Counted from the first letter of the stretch, positions 33,786 to 45,210 are shown. The stretch is DNA of 64,000 nt from Chinchilla lanigera (GCF_000276665.1 NW_004955423.1:1005500-1069499), one strand, 5' to 3'. Notes: generated by a model not told the origin, from the letters alone. A program made the numbers and translations.

Positions 33786-34400
33786 TGTGGGCCTGCCCCT
33801 TGCAATGGAGTGGCTTGTGAAACCTCAGCAGCCTAACTCCAATTAACATAATGGAGTTGTTGCTCATTACCTGCTGTAAAGAGCTGTGCCAGAAGCAGTG
33901 GCTGTTCTGCACTAATTGCTTTATATTAAGACTGTGAAAACCCACAGCTTGGTGGGGCCAAGGCCTGATTTATGGCGAAGATGCTGTGCTTGGATGTGGA
34001 AGTGCAGTCAAGGGATAAATTCTTTTAGGGAGAAATTTACTGGGGGCAGGCTGAAAACGAGCATTCTCCTCGTCCTTAAGCTTTTATTAATTGCCGCAGC
34101 ATTTGCTCATTCTGTGCTCCCAGTGTGGATTAGCTGGCTGAGCTCCATCCATCCTTTATGTGAATGAAGATAAGGATGTGTCAGACCCTGGGAATGAGAA
34201 CATGCTGTTTGGCCCTCCGAGGCAATTTCCTTTCAAGTCCCGGCTCTCTCCAGATGGCATCTAATTGTTTCTTGAATGACCTCAGTGTCCAGGCTGCAGG
34301 AACCTGGTCTGAGAGGCCATTTCACATATTTATTAGCCTGTGGATGAGAACTTACTCCATAAAGCCCCTATTCACACTCTCAAAAGAGCCTTCTGTGCAG
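33786..34400. promoter_or_regulatory. Candidate conserved noncoding element
   Basis: A repeat-free block with dense A/T homeodomain-like cores and balanced composition: CCAATTAACATAATGG, GCACTAATTGCTTTATATTA, CTTTTATTAATTGCCGCAGC, GATTAGCTGG. It has the look of a developmental enhancer, but conservation cannot be judged from one sequence. This is inference from motif density and repeat exclusion only. Confidence 0.3.
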
Positions 34401-34828
34401 AAGAAATGAGGAAGCTGATGGACTACTTCCTGTGACTGCCAGTCCCCAGTTGGATTCTTATTTTTCCCAGGCCCAGGTTGTTGCTTCAGGAAGGGGTCTG
34501 AGCGCTGCACCCGAATCCTTTCTGCCCAGGCTCCTCCTGGCCCTTGTGTCTGGACAGAATGGGGCCAAGTCCTTTTATCCCCCGGTGTTAGGATTACCTG
34601 AACAGAGCACAGCACTCTGGGAGCCTCTCCCCACCCGAGATCCCAGGTTATGCACAGGTTGAGGGAGTAGCTGACGAGGCTGAAGTGGTTCCCATCTTCA
34701 TCCAGCCGGCCTTGGCCAGGCTCATTCGCCCGGGAGGAGCACAACTTCAGGTGGCCTGGTGCCTGTAAGGTTCTTCTCCCCACCTCCACCTTCCCCTCCT
34801 CCACCTCCCCCCGCTTCCTCCTCCTCTG

Positions 34829-35010
34829 TTGTTCAGTACTAGATATTGAACCCAAGGCCTTCAAACTGAGCTATACCCCCAGCCCACATTTCATTTTTTT
34901 GAGACATGTTCTTGCCAAGTCCCTAAATTGCTCAGGCTGGGTTTGAATTTAGGAACATCCTGCCTCGGCCTCCCAGGATCCTAGGATTATCAGTGTGCTA
35001 CCATGCCTTT
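34829..35010 (-). mobile_element. B1-dID composite SINE, reversed
   Basis: The ID-like half comes first on + (TGTTCAGTACTAGATATTGA, AACTGAGCTATACCCCCAGC), followed by the reversed B1 half (TTTTTTTGAGACATGTTCTT, CCTGCCTCGGCCTCCCAGGA, GGATTATCAGTGTGCTACCA). Confidence 0.85.
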
Positions 35011-35114
35011 TCCTACGTAGTTCTTAGCTATGAAGGAGCAAATGCCTCCTCAAATAGTTCTTCACTGCTTGAGAGGGCCATATTTGCATAAATGATGAGA
35101 AAGAACTATGTCTC

Positions 35115-35302
35115 GATTCGGCACAGTGGCACACTACGTGCTCCACTGGGAGGCTGAGGCGTGAGGATCACAAGTTTGAATGCAGCCTTGACAACTCAGC
35201 AACTTGGTGAGATCTTGTCTCAATAAAAACATAAACGATTTTTTTTTTTAAAAAGGGCAGTTCAGTGAAGACGCTCTAGGTTCAATCCTTAGTACCAAAA
35301 AC
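35115..35302 (+). mobile_element. B1-dID composite SINE
   Basis: The B1 half is GCACAGTGGCACACTACGTG, GGGAGGCTGAGGCGTGAGG, TTGGTGAGATCTTGTCTCAA. It is followed by an A/T-rich joint and an ID-like half reduced to CAGTTCAGTGAAGACGCTCT and GGTTCAATCCTTAGTACC. Confidence 0.85.
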
Positions 35303-36735
35303 AATCTTTAGAAATGTGTAAATACACCTCCTGTGTATCGTATTTGCAGGGTATTTGTAGACCCCAGACTGAGAGTCCCTGTGCCATCTCCACCCCCACA
35401 TACTCTCTGGGTGTTCAGGCCTTGTGCTGCGCATTGTGGTACTGTGTATAAGACATGATTTCCACAGCCAGTGGGCAGGGACGCCAGTCATTTCAAGGAG
35501 TGCTTCAGTAGCCAGACACTGAAAGCGGGAATGGAGTGGGGCTCTGCAGAGGGTGAATAGAGCCATATAAGTGGGGAAGAAGACACCAGAGCTGCCTGCA
35601 CTGAGAACCAGGGCTGCTGAACTCCTTTCAGCTCCGTCCAGCTGAGCACTAAGAGAAAATGTGGAGAACGCGTGAATGAATTTGGGGAGCAGAGTAGATT
35701 TCCTGTCCTTTACGTTGCCCTCTGGGTGAGCTTATCTAGCACAGTCCTCCTGGCCTCAGTAAGAGACTTCGTCAGATAGTGCCTCTAAATAAGGTCCTGT
35801 GGTTTTCCAACCAACATGACAGCCTTTTGGAAACATCCTCCAGCAGCTCAGCGTTGTGCTGTTGCCCCGTTAGTGGCTTCCCCAGCCGGGGGTGGCTGCT
35901 GGCGGTGGGAGCAAAGCTCACAGCTACATTCAGTGGCACAGGACATTCCGGTTCCATGAAGCCGTCTTTTTTTCCTAGAAGCAAATTTATGCCTTTCTTA
36001 TCCTGGAAAACTCAAGACAATTCAGTTCTTTTATGGAAGTCCCTGGAGTAGGCTAAGAAATACCATTAATTTGCACCTGATGCTGACACATCAGAGCACA
36101 ACCGTATTATTAATGGACATGTGATGTACATGTTTCAGGTAAAACATTGTTCTTGGAAATTCTCAGCTAGTGATATCATATATGTACACATAAAGCCCAG
36201 TAGAGCCCAACACACAGTGTATTACATCTTGATTCTGAGTTTTAATGTCACTGGGACAAGGAGACCCGTACAGTCAAACTGATGATGTAAGATAGGAAAC
36301 CTACCACTGGGAATGGCAGGGGTGGAGGGGCCTGGGTCAGTGACTCCTCAGAAGAAGGAAAACATCTTTAGAACACAGTCTCTTGCATCTGCTTCTCTCG
36401 ACACGTTGGCCTCACGCCGTCACCTCAGCGTCTCTGCATGGGGCTCATGGTCTAAGTTCCTCTAGGCTGATACTTACAAAGCTTATGGTCTAAGGGGAAA
36501 TGGATTCTTTCACTCACTTCTAGTTTGGAAATCCCAGAGAAAGTTGGGTTGGTCTCATGTCCACTCCTAGATCATTCAATGGTATTCTGATTGACTCACA
36601 GGTCCATTATGAGGATGGATACACATGCTATTTGGTAAAGCTTTTAAATATAATGTATTACCATGTCTTATTAACGCTGTTTCCTCCAGAACTTTCAGAA
36701 TCTCTATTTTTCCTCTAATTACCACTATCTACTCA
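35303..36735. other. Unassigned sequence
   Basis: No interspersed repeat recognised. Frames at 35772-36051 overlap on opposite strands without domain evidence. Confidence 0.4.
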
Positions 36736-36773
36736 GGGTGTGCGTGTGTGCGTGCATGCGTGTGTGTGTGTGA
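36736..36773 (+). repeat. (GT)n microsatellite, imperfect
   Basis: Alternating GT with GCGT and GCAT interruptions (GGTGTGCGTGTGTGCGTGCA and following). Confidence 0.9.
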
Positions 36774-36824
36774 GATGTTGGCACATACTGCTAGGTTTTG
36801 GAGAAATTCTTTTTTGTTTGGTCT

Positions 36825-36877
36825 GATGTTTTGTTTTGTTTTGTTTTGTTTTGTTTTGTTTTGTTTTGTTTTGTTTT
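36825..36877 (+). repeat. (TTTTG)n pentanucleotide microsatellite
   Basis: About ten uninterrupted TTTTG units. It supplies the repetitive CFVLF peptides seen in two forward frames, which are therefore not real proteins. Confidence 0.97.
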
Positions 36878-37559
36878 ATCTTCCCATGTCCTATGCCTCA
36901 CTTTCCCTAGTCTCCCTCCTGGTTTATTTATGCACTGGATACACACTGCCTCAAAATTTCATTGTCAGATCCATCACTGTGACAGAGGACTCATAGATGG
37001 GGGCCCTTTGAATCCTGTGATCTGTAGTCTGGCCTTGAAAAAATCCCCACGTCCAGCATCATAAATGGCCCAACCCTGAGGCCTAGCATTCCTAGAGAAT
37101 TATCCAAGTCGTTTCCTGCTGCTGAACTTAGTATCTCTCACTTCCTCCGCCCAGCCCTGCCACCCATGGGAGGGTGCACATTCAAGGCCGGGGGTATATT
37201 GTTCTTTGAACCACTGGCAGAGGAAGCTATTGTCTCCCACCTTTGGCATGAAGAGGCAAATGTTGATCTTCTGGATGTTACGTCCTCTTGGCAGCAGTCA
37301 AGAAAGTAAAGAAACTGGCTGGCAATCGATCCAGTCTTTTCCATGCACAGAACTCCCTGAGTCAGTCCTTTCCTATAAAGAAACAGACATAGGTTGTGTC
37401 TCCATCTATGACAAAGGTGGTGCCTTAGCCCCCAGTCAGCACGTGTAGACTGAGGTTTTGCTGCCTCCTGCGCTTAGATTCTGACATCAGTGCCATCTGT
37501 GTCTGCCCTGCCTGTACCTGTCAGTTTTGAGCTCTCTAGCATCTCTGACTGGGGATATT
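36878..37559. other. Unassigned sequence
   Basis: No recognised repeat or exon. Confidence 0.4.
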
Positions 37560-37770
37560 GCAGATCAGCCCAGCTGCTTGCTGCTAAGAATATCTGTCAT
37601 TTGGTTGGAACAAAGTCTGCCTTTTGGATTTGCACAAGATAAGGCACTCCTGGAAACTAGGTGCAACCCATGCTGCCATTATCACATCAGATAAAACCAG
37701 CTTGTTTTTATTCGTTGTTCTTTTAATTATTAACTCAGAATTGCTTGGCACATGTAGAATGGAGTTGGTG
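37560..37770. promoter_or_regulatory. Candidate conserved noncoding element
   Basis: Repeat-free block with CTGTCATTTGG, ACACAAGATAA-like GATA motif (AGATAAGG, CAGATAAAACC), and CTTTTAATTATTAACTCAG. The motif mix (TGTCA, GATA, TAATTA) is typical of enhancers. Conservation is not testable here. Confidence 0.25.
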
Positions 37771-38214
37771 ATGCCCATCTCCTAGTGCGCGTACTAAAGG
37801 GGACACTATGGTAAGATTCTCTCTAGAAATGCTCTTGAGGACTATCACAGAGGCAGGAGAGGTAGAGACATCTGTGACTGCTAGTCTTCCTGTATATGTC
37901 CCCAAAGTCTGATTGCAGAGGGGTTGCTAAGAGTCAAACTTGTAGATATCCTACATTTACTGTTACATGCAAACCACCAGCTGCGCCAAGGGGTTCCCTC
38001 TTTGCACAGGTGGTTAAAGCCAGTCCACAGCTGTCAGGAGCCATGACACTCCCTGCCTCAAGGCTTCCTGTCTCCTCCTTTACCAAGCACAGCCCTGCCA
38101 AGTCAAGGCGTGTCCAGGGTAACCAGGTCAGAGCTGTGTATGTTCCCTGTCACATCCATGACCACCAGGGTATTTTCTTCACTTCCCTTCCACTGGCCAT
38201 TGAAAGTCTTTCTG

Positions 38215-38310
38215 GGGGCTGGGGATTTACTCAGCGGCAAAAGCGCCTGCCTGGCAAGCGCAAGGTCGTGAGTTCAGTTCCCGGTATCGGAGAAAAACCA
38301 AAAAAAAAAA
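38215..38310 (+). mobile_element. ID SINE, young, abutting a false gap
   Basis: GGGGCTGGGGATTTACTCAG, GCGGCAAAAGCGCCTGCCTG and GGTCGTGAGTTCAGTTCCCG, then A-rich tail to 38310. The target duplication GAAAGTCTTTCTGG is at 38202-38215 and again at 38311-38324. One G is missing in TTTAGCTC of the head. Confidence 0.95.
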
Positions 38311-38373
38311 GAAAGTCTTTCTGGATTAGTGGGGATTTAGGTCGTATAGGTCATTGGGTACAAGCAGTGACCC

Positions 38374-38473
38374 NNNNNNNNNNNNNNNNNNNNNNNNNNN
38401 NNNNNNNNNNNNNNNNNNNNNNNNNNNNNNNNNNNNNNNNNNNNNNNNNNNNNNNNNNNNNNNNNNNNNNNNN
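38374..38473. other. Assembly gap of exactly 100 N, flanked by duplicated sequence
   Basis: The 63 bases before the gap (38311-38373) are repeated without change after it (38496-38558), each preceded by a poly-A run (about 10 before, 22 after). A round-number gap between identical flanks indicates that two contig ends overlap and were not merged. The A-tail of the ID SINE probably broke the assembly. Confidence 0.93.
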
Positions 38474-38495
38474 AAAAAAAAAAAAAAAAAAAAAA

Positions 38496-38558
38496 GAAAG
38501 TCTTTCTGGATTAGTGGGGATTTAGGTCGTATAGGTCATTGGGTACAAGCAGTGACCC
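38496..38558 (+). repeat. Artifactual second copy of 38311-38373
   Basis: Identical to the pre-gap copy from GAAAGTCTTTCTGGATTAG to CAAGCAGTGACCC. Most likely the same genomic bases represented twice; the 209-codon forward frame spanning the Ns is spurious. Confidence 0.9.
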
Positions 38559-39879
38559 CTGTCCTCGCTGAACAGATATTCACATAACAGTTTGTGCGTG
38601 ATTTCTAGTAGCTCACAGACTCCCCCCGCCCCCCCGCTCAAATTTCATATTCTTCGCTGATTCTCATAGTTATTTTTGCAGGATGTAGAATTAGCTAGCA
38701 CATTGATTAGGTGAGAATGCCCATGGTCAGTTTCTGATCATGAAAAAAGAATATTTTCGTACAGGAATATTTAGTTCAGTTGATTAGAATTTGCTTGACA
38801 ACAGAGGAAAAGGGATTCCTAAGTCTTTCGGTCAAGGCCGGAGTGGGTAGGTTCAGCCCTGACCACACCTGCCCGCTGTGCTCAGCCCACCCTTGCCGCA
38901 GCCGCTCAGCCTTCCCTGCCCTCCCTGTGGGCTGACTGCTCCTCTCAGACACTTGACAGCTTTTCTAGGTGGAGGTGAGTTGGCAGCTGGGGAAGAATGC
39001 ACTGTAATGCTGGTGGATTCCTACTGTTAGGGGCTTGAGGTATAGGCAGAAAGCAGGACTCAGGGGCGCAGACAGGCAGCCTAGGGAAGGCAGCTCGGCA
39101 GAAAGCACATTGTCCATGATGATGTGCCAGACATGGCCCTAGCTCTATTTCTAGAAATAGTTGGAGCCAGAAACCCAATAATATGGCCGGTGAAGTATAG
39201 AGTCTGGCATGTGGGAGGTGGTTCTCCGGGTATTTTAAACACAAGAGGAGTATTTGTTCCCAGGAGAAGAGCCTCCGAGCCTGCAGAGCTAGAGAAGCAG
39301 TTGGAGGAGGGAGCATCCGGCAGGGCATCGTCAGGATGAAGGCTGAAGTCTGCTTCTGCAGCCAGCCTGGCACAGGGCAATGGGGAAGGGGGGGGTGTCA
39401 CCGAGACCACCTGGAGGGGGCCCCCACAGGATGCTGGTCAGATTGGCTTGGACAGAAGGGGTGTAGAAGATCCGCAGTTGTGGGTGGACCTAGCAGCAAC
39501 CCCACCAGGCCACGTGGGCAGACGCTGTGGCTGCACATGCTGTGTGTTAGCACAAACAACGCCTAAAATGACAAAGACTGCAATACAGGATCATCTGAGA
39601 CGTCTGAGCCAGCGTCACTAACGCTATATGTGTAATTTTAATATGCGCTTTTTAAATTTAAGGGCTGAACTCTATTTTAAAACCACAAATTCATTAAACA
39701 TCAATCCCTGATTTCAAAGGTTTAGGAGTCTCCTCACCAGCAGGAGCTAGTCAGTGGTTCAAGGCGTAGGTGACTGCCCCAACTCCTGTTGTAAAGACAT
39801 TGGTCCTGGAGACCAGGAGGAGCAGTGGAGGAGAAGGGGTTCGCTGTTCCTTCCTTCCAAGGGCCAGGAAGCTCGCATT
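38559..39879. other. Unassigned sequence
   Basis: A C-rich run lies at about 38621-38638. Frames at 38945-39410 overlap on both strands (to 142 codons) without a domain I recognise. Confidence 0.4.
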
Positions 39880-40070
39880 TGCTGAGTGCCTGCTATGTGG
39901 TGGGTGCTGGGCTCAGTACATATTCTCTGTCTTTGTGCTTGCCACATCCTGGTAAATTTGGGGAGCAATCAGGTTCACAGAGGTTAGTTTCCCACGTCAC
40001 CTAGCTAGCTAGTGGTGGGAGCAAAGACTTGAACCCACCCTGATTCTCCCTCTGAAGCCACTTCAGAGAC
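39880..40070 (-). mobile_element. MIR-like SINE, reversed
   Basis: GAGTGCCTGCTATGTGGTGG, GGTGCTGGGCTCAGTACATA, TTCACAGAGGTTAGTTTCCC, CACCTAGCTAGCTAGTGG and GACTTGAACCCACCCTGATT follow the order of a reversed MIR, including the tRNA-derived end. Confidence 0.75.
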
Positions 40071-41402
40071 ATGCAGGTCTCGTCTCACAGCTCCGTTTTG
40101 GAAGATGCCATGTTGCAGAAGTGCTCATGAGAGGGAGAACAAGCAGCACTGGAGATGGGAGAGGGCACAGCTGCCCTGGCTCGTCTGACTCCGCGGCCCA
40201 TTTCCGCAGCACTGTGCACAGAGGCGCTTCTGCAGAGCTTCTGTGGTCATTGCCTATCAGCTGCTTTTATAGCTCACACTTATCCAAAGTGGGAGGAAGG
40301 GAAAGAGCGAAGTGTACAGCAGAGAAAACGTAGGAGCTGAGATGACAGAGAAATAAATGATTGCTCTGGGTGTGGTGCCTGCATAGTAAGTGTGAATGGA
40401 AAGGAGCTTGGGAAGTAGGTGGTAAATTGGCTCGGATGGGTCAGACTCCTAGGGTGTACAGATGGGCTTCAGAGCGTGTAGGAATCCCCTGAAATCTCAT
40501 GAATTGCATTATTCTGTGCCTTTTGATCTAAGAAGCTGGTCCATGGCTCTCTGCTCATTGAGGCCAAGAGTCTGCTGTTTGAGAAGATGGGATTATGTCC
40601 TGGGTGTGTTCTTTTATTTTTACCTTAATGCCCAAAACCAGAAAATTGAGCTTGTATAACATAGGATTTCTGAGGTAATTACAGGAAATAGGTGGTAGTG
40701 ATGGAGGATATAAGGGGTAGAATTGTATGTGTTAATGTAAGAAAGCAAAATTAGGGCTGGGTACCTAATTTTACTTCATATCATTTGGTGATACAATTTT
40801 AGTAGCTACCTACTTAGAGAAACAGAAATTTATAAGGGGATAGGGGAAGGACATGAGGTCTGGGAGAGAGAAATCTGTTTGTAAAGGCTGTACTTAGCTC
40901 TTGGTGTGCTGCACAAATCAATACTGCTTCCGGACAGAGACCATTTAACAGCCATACTCTTTCATCCCCTCGAGGAATCTGGGGAAAGCATCAGATGAGA
41001 TATGTACAGCAGATACTCCTAAGTGCATTGCCCGTGCTCACCAGGGCAAGTGAACATCTTGTCTGAAGCAAGGCGGAGTGGCCGATGAGCTCAGCCAGCA
41101 TTGCTTGCCCTCCTCCCTACCAAGTCCAGTTTGCAGTCCCACTTGGATCAGAAATAAATTGCATTTGCGTTAGGAAAATGTGTTGGACTGTCCTTGGCAG
41201 CTTCTGCTGCTCCATTCTGGCTTGAAGAGGAGATAGCTGCTTTTCCAAAGTTCTCTTCTGCTCTCTCAGTGGCACGGGGGCTGTGTTCCCTCAGGTCCTG
41301 TAGCTCTTTGTGTGAGGGTGTGTCTGAGCAGTCCCTGAGCTCCTTCTGGATATCTCTTGACCTGTAATGGGATGACATTCCTATAAACCCATCATGGATT
41401 AA
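40071..41402. other. Unassigned sequence
   Basis: No interspersed repeat recognised and no exon-like signal. Confidence 0.4.
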
Positions 41403-41480
41403 AAATATTAGGGCTGGGGATATAGTTTAGTGGTAGACCATATGCCTAGCATGCATGAAGCCCTGGGTTTGCTCCCACTG

Positions 41481-41513
<33 letters not shown>
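41403..41513 (+). mobile_element. ID SINE with (CA)n tail
   Basis: TTAGGGCTGGGGATATAGTT, TAGTGGTAGACCATATGCCT and CCCTGGGTTTGCTCCCACTG are an older ID form. The tail has become an uninterrupted (CA)n tract at about 41480-41513. Confidence 0.9.
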
Positions 41514-41516
<3 letters not shown>

Positions 41517-42014
41517 ATCCTAAATTGAAAATGCATTTATTACTCTGAACCTACTGAAAACCATATCTTTGCATATTTACCTTAAAATGTGCTCAGAACA
41601 CTTATACCAGCCTATAACTCATTAGGCACAATCACATACCCTCTTTTGTAAGGAAGTGTGCGTGCCTCACAGAATTTATTGTCCTGAAAGTGAAAATCAA
41701 AATGGTTGTGTAGGTTCCCTTTGAGCAGTCATGAACACATTGGTTCACGATCCGGCTGACACAGGGCTGGTGTCCGAGTTAGCCTTGAAAAGCAGGATTG
41801 CTGATAAACTTGGCTCTTCCAGCCCAGGGCTTCCTGACCCCTGCGACGGGGCTCTCAGGGAGCTGAGCCTGCAAAGGGCATCCACACTGTGACGTGACAC
41901 TGCTGCCCCAAGTAGGGCCTCATCACCTTGCCCTTCTCCCTGGACACCAGGAGAACTAGAGCTGATTTTCTTGACCTTACTCCCTAGCTCATTAAAGATG
42001 CCTTTGTTCACTAA
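41514..42014. other. Unassigned sequence
   Basis: No recognised feature. Confidence 0.4.
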
Positions 42015-42260
42015 GTGTGTGTGTGTGTGTGTGTGTGTAATCTTGAGAGACAGAAAGAATGCACATGTGAGAGAATCTCAGAGTTGAATGTGTGGGTGTG
42101 AAGAATCTCAGGATTGAGTGTATATGTATATGTGTGAAGAGAGTTATTTGAGACAGAATTGTGTGTGTGTGAGAGCGAGACAGACAGACAGACAGACAAA
42201 GATGGAGAGAAAGAGAAGGGCCTCAGGGTTGCGTGTGTGAAGAGTCTCAGCGCTGCCGTG
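42015..42260 (+). repeat. (GT)n plus degenerate ~25-40-base minisatellite
   Basis: A (GT)n start is followed by diverged copies of a unit: GAGAATCTCAGAGTTGAATG (42071), AAGAATCTCAGGATTGAGTG (42101), GGCCTCAGGGTTGCGTGTGT (42219), AAGAGTCTCAGCGCTG (42240). GACA repeats lie at 42179-42198. Units share an ATCTCAGxxTTG core. Confidence 0.75.
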
Positions 42261-42270
42261 AGAGGCTGAG

Positions 42271-43719
42271 CTGTTCTGCTCACGTGGCTGCTGGCCGCCC
42301 CGCTGATGTGGAGGCCATCACTGTGGCGGGGATGACCTGGGCCTTGCAGCCTTCAGCCAGTGCCCTCCAGCTCCTGACATGGCGGTGTCACTGACTGTGG
42401 GACTGCTTCACGGCGGGGGAGTGTGCCTCTGTGTAAGGCTCAATGTGCTGATTCTTGGGTGGCTTTGGGGAAGGGAAAGGGCTGCAGGCAGCCTGCTTTC
42501 CCAGGTGCCATAACAGTAAAAAGGAGGTAAGCTGTAGCCTATCTTTCTCCTGTGTGCTGTGAGGGACGGGGTCTACCACTCTGCGAGCCTGATCTGGTGG
42601 GGACTGGACCCTTCCAGAAGAGATTCCGCACTCACGCTCTCATCCCCCAGCCCAATGCTGCTGCCAACAGGAAGCATGTGTCTGTTGAATATGGCTGGCA
42701 GTCAGCTCTTGTTTCCATGGTTACTGAATAAGGCAGGTTAGTTTTAGAGCCACCCCAGGAAAAACTGGCATTGAGAACAGTGCTTGTGCTAGAACCTTCC
42801 TTTGGACTGCTTAGTATTCTTTCCAGATGGTATATGAGGGGGATGACATCTGACCTGAGATAATAGGATTTGCCTGCAGTGGTCTAGCTGGCTGGCTTCT
42901 CCACCCTGGCTTTACCACCTAACAGGTGTTTCCCGTAGTGCAAAGAGGCAAACCTCTCAGGTACCCAGAGGAGTGCACTGGAGAGCAACCCGGGAGCTCT
43001 GTGCTGCCCTGTAGTCTGCTCCCCAGCTCCTCAGTCCCTGTGATTCCATCAGAGATAGCCTCCTCTGTCCCCCAGAAAGGTATGGTGTTTAGAAAACCTT
43101 AAATCCAAACTGGTTCTAAAGCCCATGTCCCAAATAAGCAGAAAGTCCCTTACTGCCCTGGGTCACAGCATATTCATGTAGCTGCATGAATAACAGCTTT
43201 GATTATAAAATCTCTTATTTGTGTTTCTTTGTGATCCATTACCCGGGTCTGAAATCTAAGGTTTTGAGTCTCTGGTCCTTTGTTCTCTGCAGAGTCACCC
43301 ACCATCCTGGTCCTCTGTTTCTTTGTAACTAGAATAGAATAATCATTGTGGGGAGAACGTGGGGGGATTGATCGTTGTGAATAAAGGACATTTAAAAGCA
43401 TAAGAAGTCCGTGAAGGGCACTTTGGGAATTCATGCAATTATCATCTTTAGTTGCAATAACAACACATTATTTTTGTCTCTCCTTGGCCATTTTGGAAAA
43501 AAACAGTAAGACCTTTTGAATGCTGCTTCAGAAATTATTTTTGATGTGGAAAGGAAATAAAATATACTTAGGAAAGTTACCTAATAAGATTAGTGTATTC
43601 TTTAATCCTCCGGAACAAATTCTTTGGGCATTTTGGAGACATGTCTTAGGATAAACAGGGAAAACCTCAGGTAACAGGAGCTGGGACTCTACAATGACCT
43701 GAATGTCTTTTGTTTTGCT
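42271..43719. other. Unassigned sequence
   Basis: No interspersed repeats recognised; a repeat-poor stretch. Short frames lack support. Confidence 0.4.
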
Positions 43720-43900
43720 TTTACTCTGGCTCTGGAGGACTTGATTACATAATTGTATGTAATTTACATGCCTGTGTTATTTGCATATTTACCTTCAGAA
43801 ATACATTTTCTGAATTGAGGAGGGTTTCCAGAATTCAAAGGCTTTTGCCTGACTAATCTCACAGAATTTCTGTGCAGGCTTTAAGGAGCTATTTCCTCCC
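43720..43900. promoter_or_regulatory. Candidate conserved noncoding element with octamer
   Basis: TTGATTACATAATTG, TAATTTACATG and a perfect octamer ATTTGCAT at 43779-43786 lie close together in a repeat-free block. The octamer is the POU-family (OCT) binding core. Function is inferred from motif content only. Confidence 0.3.
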
Positions 43901-45099
43901 CTTTTCCTGGGCCTGGAGTGGTGCTTATCCAGCCGTTTTGGTAGGTTTTTAGCTCATAGGATCTTGTTGTTTCCTGCCGGAGAGACTCGCAGGTGAGAGC
44001 TGGGCTCCTTCCCTGGTGGCCATGGGCCTGAGTGATGAGTCATCCTGTTCTGGGACTTAGCCTTTGAGCCCCATCTGACAGATATGAAAGCAGAGAGCAA
44101 ACACTTCTTACAGCGACAGTACACAGACCTTGGAGGACAGTGTGTCCTACCACCTAGGCAACCTCCAAGGGCTCGTCCAGCTTAGAAACCCATTTGAAGC
44201 TGCTACCTTTAATGCTTGGCTCGGGTTCTCAGGCAGACCTCACAGGGCCCAGGAGTTTCTGAGACAGCAAACCCAGCCTCCAGCTGAAGGGCAGTGAGTG
44301 CCCCTGATTGTTCCTGTGGCCACAGACCCTTCACAGCTCCCTGCCCATCTTTATTAGGGTGCCAGTGTTGGGCTGGGCCTCCTCGCCTGCCAGTGAGTGT
44401 GAGGCCTGTGGCGTGCAGTCCCTCAGTTTAAGCACAGGAGTATTCATTGGGCACTGAACATGCAATTTCCTATCTTCACAGGCAGACTTGACCTAGTCCA
44501 AAGGCCAGGGCCTCCTGAGGATTTGACAGTAATCCCACTGAATATTTCTCATACCTCTCTCATACCTCATCTGTTGTTGTTCCTTTCTCAATAGGTTGTT
44601 TCTTTCTCATTACAAGTTTCTGCCTGCATGAAGTTTTAGAAAGCTTCAGGACACATTCCATTTACGAGTGGCCAAAACCACAGAAAGTTAATTCTTGAAT
44701 GGTGGGAGAGAAAGAAGAGCTATAGGCAGAGACCTGGGTTTGATTTAAAAACCAAAGCAAACCAAAACAAACCAAAACAAAATAAAAACAACCAGAAGAG
44801 TTGAGCATTCTCTATAACTGGACTGAAGGCAGAAAAGCAGTTACTGTCCTCTGAGGCTCCTGATAGGGTAAAGGTCTCTCTCCAGAGGGGAGTCTGGGTA
44901 GCCTGCTTGGTTTGTGTGCTGGCTGTAGGCTAGGCAGAGTGGCAGTCAGCACGAGGATGGTAGTCAAAATGCTTAGCAGAACAGAGGGGAGGAGGACAGA
45001 CAGCAGGGTCAGAAGGAAGCACACAATCCTCATCCTTCCAGCAGCCTCCATGTCCAGGTGGGAAAGGCATAGGGCGCTCAGGGTGTTTGCCAACAGACT
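43901..45099. other. Unassigned sequence
   Basis: A (CAAAA/CAAAC) tract lies at about 44747-44793. A 93-codon reverse frame (44812-45093) has a hydrophobic segment rich in L, V and S but no recognised homology, splice site or conserved start context. I do not call it a gene. Confidence 0.35.
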
Positions 45100-45210
45100 T
45101 GCTAATTAAATACCAAAAGGCAGTATTGCTTTGCCAATAATGATGGCTGTGCCAGTGTTATCAGCTGCGAATCAACTGCCAGAAACCTCATAATTAAAAA
45201 CAAACAGCTC
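45100..45210. promoter_or_regulatory. Candidate conserved noncoding element
   Basis: GCTAATTAAATACC, CCAATAATGATGGC, TTATCAGCTGCG and CATAATTAAAAAC within about 100 bases: homeobox cores plus an E-box (CAGCTG). It lies about 0.5 kb upstream of the CpG-rich first-exon candidate, so it could be a promoter-proximal element. Inference only. Confidence 0.25.

Noticed and set aside
34352..34864. 170-codon reverse frame
   Set aside because: It ends inside a composite SINE, is low-complexity (Arg/Glu-rich from a CCTCC tract) and shows no motif or splice support.
36625..37064. Frames of 123 and 88 codons with repeated FVLFC
   Set aside because: They are driven by the TTTTG microsatellite.
37896..38525. 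209-codon forward frame
   Set aside because: It runs through the ID SINE, the poly-A and 100 Ns, and re-reads the duplicated flank. It is an artifact.
44812..45093. 93-codon reverse frame with a hydrophobic stretch that looks like a membrane segment
   Set aside because: Pyrimidine-rich antisense DNA gives Leu/Ser/Val runs by chance. No homology, promoter or splice context.
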